Source: Stenocarpella maydis (lineage: Eukaryota; Ascomycota; Sordariomycetes; Diaporthales; Diaporthaceae). Taken from it: a stretch of 64,000 bases of DNA. Made by a program: the position numbers and the translations under genes. Below, piece after piece: positions 21,174-30,342 of the stretch. The first letter of the stretch is position 1; every line of letters begins with the position of its first letter. A model generated the notes under the pieces. It did no database searches. It worked only from the letters and a program-made list of their open reading frames with translations, and was not told where the DNA came from. The stretch is taken from positions 157,659-221,658 of the forward strand of contig NQMI01000006.1 of the NCBI GenBank assembly GCA_002270565.1, in the 5' to 3' direction.

Positions 21174-21928
21174 TATTGAAATCACAACTTTTGTTTTGGG
21201 ATAATCTCTTGGGACTAGCATGAGAGACGATCACGATGTTATGATGATGCTCCAGGGATTCATGGTCGTATATCAAGGCTGTTTTATTTCCATTGCCTTC
21301 CGCATCTTTTCTGTGTATCTTGAATTAACAAAGTTGATATAGCCACGTAGACACCACCCTTCCTGGGACAGTACTAGATACAATGGGTTTTGTTATCAAT
21401 AGACCTATGCTACTAGCCTTACCAAGTAATACTTAAGTACGAGAGTCAACTTATTCAATCCGCCAAACCTCGCAATTACGATTCGCGAGGTTTCAAATGC
21501 GGTGTTTGATATCTCCTCCTCCCCGCATCACTCGCCCTCAATTTTGAGTGGAAACATGGCACTCTGAGCCAATTACCAATTTGTGTTAAAGAAAACCTGA
21601 ATGCCGGGTTCTCCTTTTGTCTGCCACTGTTCTTTGTGCGCACCCCGTTTTCGGCTGCGGCCCTCCCACCGCATTGGGTCTGCCCATCAAGGTCTCAGAT
21701 TTTTCAAGACCATGTTACTTCAAACAGACTTGCTAGTTTTCGCGGTGCCCGTGCAAAAGGGGGAGGAGTACCTTTCAACTAATGGGGCAGGGGACATAAT
21801 AATGAATGGGTAATCCGATTGGTGAACTGTCTGGTCCTAAGGAGGAGCAGTTCTGAGGGATTTGTGGCATTTTTCGCTTCATAACGTGCTAAAGCTCTCG
21901 GGTTTTCTGGCTCTTGGTTTTTCACGCT
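21174..21928. other. Intergenic, left flank of transposon
   Basis: 3' flank of the F-box-like gene, AT-rich, without a supported gene. Confidence 0.5.
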
Positions 21929-21930
21929 TA

Positions 21931-21972
21931 CCATGGGGGATCACGATTTCGGATACCCCACCATTTCGGACA
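21931..21972 (+). repeat. Left terminal inverted repeat of pogo/Fot1 element
   Basis: Perfect reverse complement of 24127-24168; preceded by TA. Confidence 0.97.
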
Positions 21973-22246
21973 GCCAAAATTCTCACCCACCACACAAACC
22001 CACCTTATTTACTTACACATTCCTCAACAACCACTGAGGCTATTTGCAAACAAACACCGTAGATCGATAGAGAATTGCTTGATGAACATCATAGACTATT
22101 CCAAAAGCGGATTAGCGTCCCTCGCGGGCCGTTTATTCCGAGTGCACAATTAACCCCAAATGCCGAATTGGAGATGTGCCCCTATGCCGAGAGAACTTTC
22201 CTGTCAGCCCTTAACGATCCTATAGGCCTTCTGAGCAGTTGTCACG

Positions 22247-24003
22247 ATGCCGAAAGCCTATACTGAGGAGACCGTTCGAGATGCCGTATTCGATATAGTC
22301 GAAAATGGCCTGTCTGTGAATAAGGCCTTGAATAAATACAATGTGCCTACATCTACACTCTCAGACCGGGTCAATGGCAAGCACAATTCAAAGCAAGATC
22401 CCGAGACCATACCCTCCAATGCCTTACTATCTTCTGAGCAAGAAAGACCTATTGTGAGCTGGATTTTACGTCAAGAGAAGCTCGGGTTTGCCCCGAGCCA
22501 CAGTGCGATACGAGAAGTGGCTGCATCTATCGCCAAAGTCGACGTTGGGAAGAAATGGGTGCAACGCTTCATTAACCGCCACCCTGAGGTCGCCACCAAA
22601 GTTGGGCGTAGGCAAGAAGCAGCGCGTTTTCACGAGTTCACGCCGAGGGCAGTCAACTAGTATTTTGACATCCGAGACAATGAATACTCGTGGGTGAAGC
22701 CAAGCCTGACCGTCAACCTTGATAAAGCCGGTTTGATGGCAGGTTTCGGTACGTAAATGAGCTCCAATTGAGTCCCAATCAAGCATATAGTCTAACTATC
22801 TACAGGTCTTGATTCCCTAGTCGTCGGAACTTCTGCGACGAAGAAGGCAATGCTGAAATCCGACCAGTCACGATGGTGGTCAACTATGCTTGAAGCCATA
22901 CTAGCCAATGGAGAAGCCCTCGAGCCAGGCATCATTTTCAAAGGCAAAGACCTCCAAACGCAGTGGTTTATTGACGAATTCCGCAAGACTTGCCCAAAGT
23001 GGCGATATATTACGTCTCCCAATGGGTGGACTAACAATGAAATCGGGGTTGCGTACCTTGAGCAAGTTCTCATACCCCAGATGAACGAATGTCGTGAAGA
23101 CGAGAGCGAGGCAATTCTTTTGATCCTTGACGGTCATTTCAGCCATACTACAGTATGTTTTCTTCCTATTCTGAAGGTTTGAAGCTGTGAAAAAAATCCA
23201 TTGTGGAGTTCTGACTAAGTGTTTAGGATGCGTTCATGACGACCTGCTTTTATAACAACATATTTTGTTGTTATCTACCAGCCCACTGCTCCCATGGTCT
23301 TCAGCCATTAGACAACGGTGTATTCAATGCTGCCAAAGCATACTACCGTTCTACAATTTCGTCTTGGCAATCAATTGTTGACGCAGCACCTGTGGACAAG
23401 ATCAATTTGATCAAGGCATACTGTAATGCCCGAGAGAAGGGCTTCACAGAGAAGAACGTCAAGTCTGCGTGGAGGACTACTGGCAATTGGCCTATTAGCC
23501 GCGTAAAAGCTTTGTCCCACCCGGAGATTCAAGTCAACAAAGAGAAACGCCGTGCACCCGAAGACAATTCCGACGAGGATTCTGACGGTGATACTATCAA
23601 GTCAGGCCGTGATATCATGAATATGGCGGGCCCAAACGCTACGGCTTCAGAGCGACGTAAATACCGGAAGATTGGCATTACATACGACGAGAAACAGGCC
23701 GAGTTGACTATCTCCAACAAGAGAATTCTTGAACTGGAAGCTCAAGTAGCTCGGCTCACCACCAAGAAGCATCGAGCCGTACCCAATCCAAACAAGAAGT
23801 TTATAAATATCAAGGAGATACTGGGCGGCAATGCCGAAGATGATGATGCCCTCAACCAAGAGATTGAGGCCGCAGAAGAAGTTGAAGACGAGATTGTTGT
23901 AGATGGTGATGAAGAAGAGGATCTGGACGAAGATGATGAAGACGAGCCACCGCCAGCGGTGAGAACACGTTCTGGAAGGCAGGTAAAGCGACCAATGAAA
24001 TGA
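22247..24003 (+). pseudogene. pogo/Fot1-family transposase with one in-frame stop
   Basis: Three exons are supported by frame and splice signals: 22247-22748, 22806-23152 and 23227-24003. The introns are 57 nt (GTACGT...CTACAG) and 74 nt (GTATGT...TTTAG). Spliced, this gives 542 codons. Residues 1-50 form a psq/CENP-B helix-turn-helix (NGLSVNKALNKYNVP), followed by a second DNA-binding region (WVQRFINRHPE). The DDE triad is present: D in TVNLDKAG, D in LILDGHFSHT and D in LQPLDNGVF. The C-terminus has a coiled-coil-like stretch and a long acidic run. The single defect is TAG at 22658-22660, at the position where relatives carry Trp (VN-stop-YFDI). TGG to TAG fits a CpA-to-TpA change on the other strand. 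Transposase cuts and joins the element's ends; this copy would yield only its DNA-binding half. Confidence 0.9.
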
Positions 24004-24126
24004 TAAGGATGGAGAGCAGATTCGGGGCTTCATTTTGATATTCTCTATTACTATCTACGATCAGAATTGAGTTGATGATGGCTTCTCAAAGTAACAGACT
24101 TTCTGGTGTGGTGCCGGAATCTTTGG

Positions 24127-24168
24127 TGTCCGAAATGGTGGGGTATCCGAAATCGTGATCCCCCATGG
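24127..24168 (-). repeat. Right terminal inverted repeat of pogo/Fot1 element
   Basis: Perfect reverse complement of 21931-21972; followed by TA. Confidence 0.97.
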
Positions 24169-24170
24169 TA

Positions 24171-24604
24171 GAAAATCTGGCTCAAACATCATGATGTAAA
24201 TTTACATGTCGTAGCCAGTAGGAGAAAATACACAACTCACGTAGTCTTGGCAGACAAAGAAAGTGAGATTCGCCGGCGATGTGTGATAGGACTCGCTTTT
24301 GGCTGAACAATGATCCTACCAATAGATTTCCGGGCTTCTGTAGTGCCGACGTTCTGCACAACGCCTCCGCCTTCGCTGTAGAAGCTCAACAGCAACTCGC
24401 GCCGATTGGAGGAGACTGTGCACAAGTGCTTGTACCCTCCATAATCGGACACCCAATTGTGGCCTTGGCAAGTACACCCGCACCATTGAACATACCCTCA
24501 TCCTTTGAATTCATTCCATACGCAGAAACAACGAGCGCAAGGGTTAACAGTCGGCCGAAACTTTCACGAGAACGCCCTGTCAAGGACCAGAAACGGCTGG
24601 CGCA
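24171..24604. other. Right flank of transposon and upstream region of methyltransferase
   Basis: No independent gene recognised. Short frames here have no domain. The transposon end lies about 435 bp before the methyltransferase start and could have displaced part of its promoter. Confidence 0.4.
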
Positions 24605-25396
24605 ATGGCACACGTCGACAAACCAAAGCCACAATATGATGCCTTCGCTACCTCCTACGATCTGATCTGGGCAATTCCGGCCGTAAAGATCCTTCTTCCG
24701 CTCTTCAAAGCAACCATCAGCTCACTGGGCTCCCTTGACGGCTCATCAGTCTTGGACCTCGCCTGTGGGACGGGAATCGGGCTGCGCATCGTGCGCTCCG
24801 CCGGTGCCTCCAAGCTAGACGGCGTTGACATCTCCACTCAGATGCTTGAGATAGCCAAGGCGACGACGCCAGGTGCCACATTCCACACGGCGGACTGCAG
24901 CAAGCCATTGGACTCGCTCGGGTTAGAGCCACAAAACTACGACGTCGTCCTTGGCTTCTGGCTGCTGAACCAGTGCCCTTCTTCGGCCGAGATGCGGGGC
25001 ATGTGGGACAACGTTGCGACGTACCTCAAGCCGGGCGGGAGGTTTGTGGGGATCATTGAGAATCACGACATCATGCACCCGGTCGGTGTGCGGACCCTCA
25101 AGTACGGCGCCAGGGAGACCGGCGTCTCGGAGCTCGAGAACGGCCAGGGCTGGAGTGACCACGTTGAGTTCCAGACCGAACCGAAGGTGGAGCTTGATGG
25201 GTTCAGATTGAGGAAAGACATTCTAGAGTCGACTGCCAAGGATGCTGGAATGGGTGAGATCATTTATCATGCTCCAAGTCTGGAACACGTCAAATATTTT
25301 GGAGATGGTGGATTCCCAGCTGATGTGACAGGAAACTGGTGGGATGATTTGCTGATTGAGCCTCCCAACTTTGTCATTGTGGTCGAGAAACTTTGA
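24605..25396 (+). CDS. Class I SAM-dependent methyltransferase
   Basis: An intronless protein of 263 residues. Motif I is VLDLACGTGIGL (about residue 49), the acidic loop after strand 2 is LDGVDISTQML, and a TADCSKPL segment provides the third SAM contact. YDVVLGFWLLNQ and LKPGGRFVGI correspond to later motifs of the UbiE/COQ5-like fold. It should transfer a methyl group from S-adenosylmethionine to a small molecule in the cytosol. The acceptor cannot be read from the sequence. Fungal relatives occur both alone and in secondary-metabolite clusters; here the only neighbours are a transposon and a broken GMC oxidoreductase. The reading frame shows no damage. Confidence 0.88.
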   Translation: MAHVDKPKPQYDAFATSYDLIWAIPAVKILLPLFKATISSLGSLDGSSVLDLACGTGIGLRIVRSAGASKLDGVDISTQMLEIAKATTPGATFHTADCSKPLDSLGLEPQNYDVVLGFWLLNQCPSSAEMRGMWDNVATYLKPGGRFVGIIENHDIMHPVGVRTLKYGARETGVSELENGQGWSDHVEFQTEPKVELDGFRLRKDILESTAKDAGMGEIIYHAPSLEHVKYFGDGGFPADVTGNWWDDLLIEPPNFVIVVEKL

Positions 25397-25659
25397 ATGT
25401 CCTCCCACAGAGGTGTCCTTTATCTATGGGTGTTATAAGTCCATGCTTACAGTAGTTTTCAAGCATTCCTGGTTACAACTTCTGACTCCCAAAATCTACA
25501 GTGTGTGGTGGGATTTCCGGAAATGTCTCAATACTCTGAGAGGGACATTGGCAAGCCTCATACAGAAATACTTGTCCGTTCAGGACAGAGGGGAGCTCTA
25601 CAAAAATGCTAAACGAGTCTTCAGAATTGACATTTGAAAAACTTGAAAAGGAGCTGCTC

Positions 25660-27100
25660 TCCCTGTGTAGTGTTCCAAATGCAAAACTGCGGTGTCCGCT
25701 AATAGTATGCTTTCCGAGATCTGTTCACTGCGCTGCACAGACAATGCTACAACTGGTTCCATCCTGGAAGGGCCAGACTCAATTCTAAAGTTGCAAGCTC
25801 CATGGATAACTGATTGTATCAATATCTTAATGGTAAGAGGCATCACACAGGCACATCCCATGGTGCTGGCCGATAGAGCCACACTTTCTGGGATAGGCAC
25901 AGTGCTAGTGGACTGTGCTATCAGGTTGGAAGAGAAGGTAATTCTATGCGCCGGTTCCATCTGCTCGCGTCAGGTCTTGCTTCTCAGCGGGATAGGGCCG
26001 GGCCAAAGTCCCAACCGTTACACTCGCGGGACAGCCTCGATATACCCCTTGTGAAGGAACTGCCGGCTGTTGGCACAATGTTCTCCGATCACTACAGCTT
26101 CCATATCATGTTGGAGTTTCCCAGGAAGGAGACTTTTCTCATTTTGGAGTCTATTTGGGGTCTTTGGCACATGCTACTTTGGTTTTTTGTTGGCAGAGGC
26201 CTCTTTGCCCAGACCGCATTGGCAACTGCTGCCTACATTCGCACCGGGGCCATCGACACGGAAACAATGTCAATCAAGGCTCGAGAAGCGGATGGTACAG
26301 ACAACTTTGATGCTTCTATGCCGGCCAACAGGCCTGACGTTGAGATCATGGTGATGCCAGTCAATGGTCTGGGGCGTCACGTTCCAGGACATGCATTGTT
26401 CAATTTGCATCCTACTATAATCCAGCCCCATGCAACAGGCTCCATCACATTGGCCAGTTCCAGCTTTCTCGGTGATAGTTATACCATTGGCCTGACAGTC
26501 TATTAAGAAAACCACAAATGCACTCGACAATCCTCGTATAGTCTACCCAATGTTCGCCGATGAACAGGAACTGGCGGCTGCTAGGCTTGCTGTTCACTTC
26601 ACAATGCGTCTGGCAGCTGAATATCAGAACTCCGGGTATCCCTATCCAGCACCGTTCGCGTTTGCTCCTGGAAACAGGCCTGAATTGCTGGAGGAATGGG
26701 AGCAGACTGCTGAGGAGTTGAGCTCGCCAAAGCCTGGCCCGGATCCCATTCCGAGTCCAAGTGCGGTTAAACCCACAAACAAGGATTTACAAGGGGGGGG
26801 GAACTTGGAAGGATATCACAGACGATGAAATTGACGACTACGTGAGGAGGGTCAGCCATACTAGCCTCCATCCTGTGTGCACGTGCCCGATGGCAAATGA
26901 TGAGAAGTCGGGAGTTGTGGATCAGAAGCTTCGGGTCCATGGGTTTAAGAACCTGAGGGCCGCCGACGAGAGCGTCGTTCCCCAAGTCCCAACGAGCCAT
27001 ACTATGGTTCCGGTAATGATGATCGAAAAAGAGCTGCTGATTTCATCAAGGGAGATTGGTTGTCGTGTCAGGTGGAGTGAGCGGTCTTCGGAAAATATTA
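25660..27100 (+). pseudogene. GMC-family FAD oxidoreductase, 5'-truncated and frameshifted
   Basis: Fragments of one glucose-methanol-choline oxidoreductase lie in order but in different frames. About 25692-26005 holds the second GMC signature (ILCAGSICSRQVLLLSGIGP) with its usual Pro replaced by Arg. About 26000-26506 continues with KELPAVGTMFSDHYSFH and the substrate domain. About 26510-26810 has VYPMFADEQELAAARLAV. About 26800-27090 carries the C-terminal FAD part with the active-site His (SHTSLHPVCTCPM), GVVDQKLRVHG and VPTSHTMVP. The last frame change coincides with nine Gs at 26793-26801. The N-terminal FAD-binding GxGxxG domain is absent. Intact members oxidise alcohols, sugars or choline using FAD; this copy cannot. 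Confidence 0.8.
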
Positions 27101-27643
27101 TTTTAATGGGTACAACACAATACAACGCCGGTATATGCTTTATCTTGATTTGCGAACTGACTGCTTTCCTTCGAGGAGGAGATAGTTTTAATAGTAGGCT
27201 TCCTATAAGACAAATTGATCTCACTGAAGTTTCATGTGTTGACAGGTGGTGGCGTAGGAAAAGTAATAGATATTTCATGAATGGAGTAACAGACTTTCTG
27301 CTATAGGAGTTCATTAACCATAAAGGTCTCATTCGCTGTACTATATCCTTGATTTCAAGATTCGGACATTATCTCCACAAAGACTGACTACGCAAAGGGT
27401 ATTGCCAAAAATTGCCAGAAGGTGTGGTAGGGGATGTACTTATATAAAGCAACACATAAATCCAGTTTATCTTAATGTACTAAGTGTCCATAATAGACTA
27501 GATGCCTACTATAATATGCGAAGACCCAGATGGGAGATTTTCACGGGCAAACATCAACGTGCAAAATCGCGGCAGGCCGTCCTTAGTTCCTCCAAAGTTA
27601 TGGCCTCAGTTCATTTGTTGAATATCTGGGCAGGCAGGAGACT
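27101..27643. other. Intergenic, AT-rich
   Basis: No gene or repeat recognised between the GMC remnant and the cysteine-rich protein gene. Confidence 0.5.
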
Positions 27644-28198
27644 CTAGCACTCATCGCTCTGAGAAGAATTAGCGTATTTCATGCAGGTGGCCCGCCATTC
27701 ATGTTTTTACGACCCGATAGTACTTACACAGGTGAAGGTTGAGATTTGTATGGGATCTTCGCATTCACTCTCAGCCGGTTCCAGATATGGTGTGCCTGAA
27801 CACCCATCCTGACCATTAAAGAACTTGCAACACCCGGACACTACTAGTGCAGAACCGCGGCCGATATCTCCCTCGCAATCTTGTGTTGATGTGACCACCC
27901 CGTTATTGTAAATGTCGTCGTGGCAAAGTGTGGTCGTGGACGAATAGTTGCTGCCACTGGACGGATTGCAGGTGGCTGGGCTGGAGGTGCCCTGTCCTTC
28001 CCAGACGCGGACGGTGAAATCGTTAAAGGAGTTATAGACCATGCAATCGATGTTGATCCCGGCGTACCATTGCACTGTGCGTCGAAAGTTAGCTGGTTTG
28101 AAAAGGCCTTTGCTTGAAATACGGGTCATTCTGGGATGGGTGTCAGAGGAACTTGCATTTCCAGCTGTGAACAGCATTGGCCAAGCTTGCGAGCACAA
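27644..28198 (-). CDS. Small cysteine-rich protein, probably secreted; 5' end unsure
   Basis: The main exon (about 28198-27728) ends at a consensus donor (TGT followed by GTAAGT). A 69-nt intron with a GCTAAT branch site and TTCTCAG acceptor leads to a tiny last exon, 27658-27644, ending SDEC and stop. The mature core has about ten cysteines, including a CC pair (SGCCKFF), spaced over about 110 residues (QWYAGINIDC, TTLCHDDIYN, TQDCEG, SECEDP, FTCSDEC). This looks like a disulfide-bonded extracellular protein. The N-terminus given by the open frame has no signal peptide. A hydrophobic candidate (MLPHQVIVLASLANAVHS) lies just upstream in another frame, but I could not find a phase-consistent splice to join it. 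No family recognised. Confidence 0.5.
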
Positions 28199-30342
28199 TC
28201 ACCTGATGGGGCAGCATGGTTACCGGCTTCTGATATTGACACTTTCGTGGATGCCGCAGTACGATTCTGAAATGTATAGAGAACAAGAAGGCAAGCTGTT
28301 CCCATCGGGTGTATGGTCTGGATTATGTATGCGCTTAATTTTCAGCTTTAGAAGTAGGTGGGCGCAGCAGAATCTTCAGGAAGCTCGCGTCCATCCCCTC
28401 TTCTGCTGGAACGCCGGCGGCCAATTGCTTTTCCGTTATCTTCTTTCGATATTCCCACCGCTGATGTATAACATCCGATTCGGTGTCATCATTTCTCGCT
28501 TAGCATTCGCCGACTCCGCACAACATGCATGACCTCGGAATCGATCCGCATAGAATGACATGTCGCAACTGTTCCCGATATGTGGCGGCGGCGCTATGGC
28601 ATAGTCATTGACCACTACGGAAGCACAGCAGTAGAGCTATTGATATTTTGAATCCACCAGGTAACACATGACCAATTAGAACAAAAAACCGGACCAGGTA
28701 TATCTAATGATATGCAATACGATAACGCCAAGTTACACTTGGTAGCCCGTCATCAGCTTGGTTTGACCCCCGCTGAGCTGAAAATTGGAAAAATTGGTCA
28801 TAGGAATCGCATAATCAAGGAATATTCTATTGAGTCCAATATTCATAGGACTAAATCCCCGCCTCTTAGACGAGCTAAGCATGATCCCTACCGTACCTAC
28901 TTAAGTAGGTAAGTAGCATCATTCGGGCCATTTACGTTGGATACGTCGTGGATCCTCTGTATAGCCACTCGTCTCAGTGCAATCGCTAGCATATTACCTG
29001 TACACAAGGTGAAGGATAGCCATGGGTCTGAGTCCTAGGAATTGATACACGCATTGCATCATAGTAATTGCGAGTAGTAAACCAACTGGTTGCCCATGTG
29101 TGCCCTCTTGCTGTTGCATTGATATGGGGGTGACACTCTTCCAGCGTGGCTCTTTGACGTACGAATGCACATAGGTCCGTATTGCCTCACTAGCATCGCG
29201 TTGTGACAATTCAAAACGTCTCAAAAGTCCAAAGAACGTTGAAGTACATTGTATGATCATCACCTGCGACCGAAACCTCGGGAGGGACGTAGTCCAGGTC
29301 TCTCTTGCTAAACCTTTCATCTGGATTCTTGTTCTAGTATCTCAAGCATAAGTTTAGAGCTTTAGCCAAGCCCGCAGCGGCGAATTGATCGCGGTACAGA
29401 TCGATTTTCCCTTCGAGCACCACGGCTGGTTCATCTGGGATCAGGCGAGCCCCAAAGATGGGTCCACACTGGCTGACCCTATCGGAGATGGCCAGGCTAA
29501 CACCGCGCTTCGAGGCCAAACCCTTCCGGCGACAATGACCTCATTACAAAGTGGAATAGAATGTAACCAATGTAGAGTATGGTGACGATCCAAGAGTAAT
29601 TATTGGAAGTAAACCCCCACTCCTTGCGCAAACTTGCTGCGTAGTGATTCCCTTCATTTTCTCGATAAATGTAGAAGACAAGGTATAATACACTGTGGCT
29701 GTGGCTTAGGGTGCACGAAGAACAGAATTGCGAAGGGGCATGTCGAAGCCATCGTCGTATGCGCAGCCACAGGGTCGCATGGTGTGAGCTTACAGGCTAG
29801 GATGAGCTCAACGAATTTTCCTGAGTCTTGGAAAGTCACCATTCAGCTATGATGAGAGAAAAGAAGTGGCAAGAGTATCGCTGTAGGAGAAAAAGGCGCA
29901 ATACCGAAAACTCGATGGGCCGAATTTGGACGGCCGGAAAAGATGCCGAAGCACATGATAGCAATCGGGACAACCCCGCCCGATAACGCCGGTGGACCGA
30001 GTCGACAAGCCTAGGATATGAGAGGGCACGACTACGAGAGCACTGGGTTGAAGATAATAAAACTCTGCAAACTTACCGACCTCTGACGGCGGCAGAGTCA
30101 GCACTGCCATCTTCCGGGGTCTGGCTTAGTTATTCGGTCAGTTTCTACGATTACGAAAACGATCGAACCCAGTCCACTATTCATTGTGACCGGATTAATA
30201 ACGAAACGAGCTAATATTCATTGGACAGATGCATCGCCATTACTTGGCTGATCAATATACTATCAACGCGAGATCTTGGTCGTGAACGAGCCTGTCCTAG
30301 CCTGACCCGGGACCTAATCCGCACTTGTGCTCAACAGCAACT
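28199..30342. other. Gene-poor 2.1 kb with a transporter relic
   Basis: No intact gene. The minus strand carries the MFS remnant described separately. A short minus-strand frame starting at 30110 (MAVLTLPPSEV, then a GTAAGT donor) could be its original first exon. The remainder is AT-rich and unassigned. Confidence 0.4.
29489..29639 (-). pseudogene. Fragment of an MFS transporter (allantoate-permease-like)
   Basis: A 50-codon frame without a start encodes SNNYSWIVTILYIGYILF. This matches the first transmembrane helix of fungal anion:cation-symporter type MFS permeases, which typically reads D/N-YSWIVT-x-FYIGY. After the helix the frame reaches a stop within 20 codons, and no later helices could be followed. 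Intact relatives import carboxylates, allantoate or vitamins across the plasma membrane. It lies upstream of, and in opposite orientation to, the AtuA-CoA-transferase gene. Identification rests on one helix, so confidence is limited. Confidence 0.4.

Larger units (their letters stand above)
21931..24168 (+). mobile_element. pogo/Fot1-type DNA transposon, 2,238 bp
   Basis: The element is bounded by perfect 42-bp terminal inverted repeats beginning CCATGGGGGATCACGATTTC, with looser similarity for about 20 bp further in. It is flanked by the dinucleotide TA on both sides (21929-21930 and 24169-24170), the target duplication of the Tc1/mariner-pogo superfamily. It contains one transposase gene on the plus strand with all three catalytic aspartates. 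Identical ends over 42 bp indicate a recent insertion with no visible mutation in the repeats. One nonsense codon interrupts the transposase, so this copy would need a transposase from elsewhere to move. Confidence 0.95.

Noticed and set aside
21904..24185. Short direct match (TCTGGCTC) on both sides of the pogo element
   Set aside because: It lies off the insertion borders, and the TA dinucleotide already explains the target duplication; probably chance.
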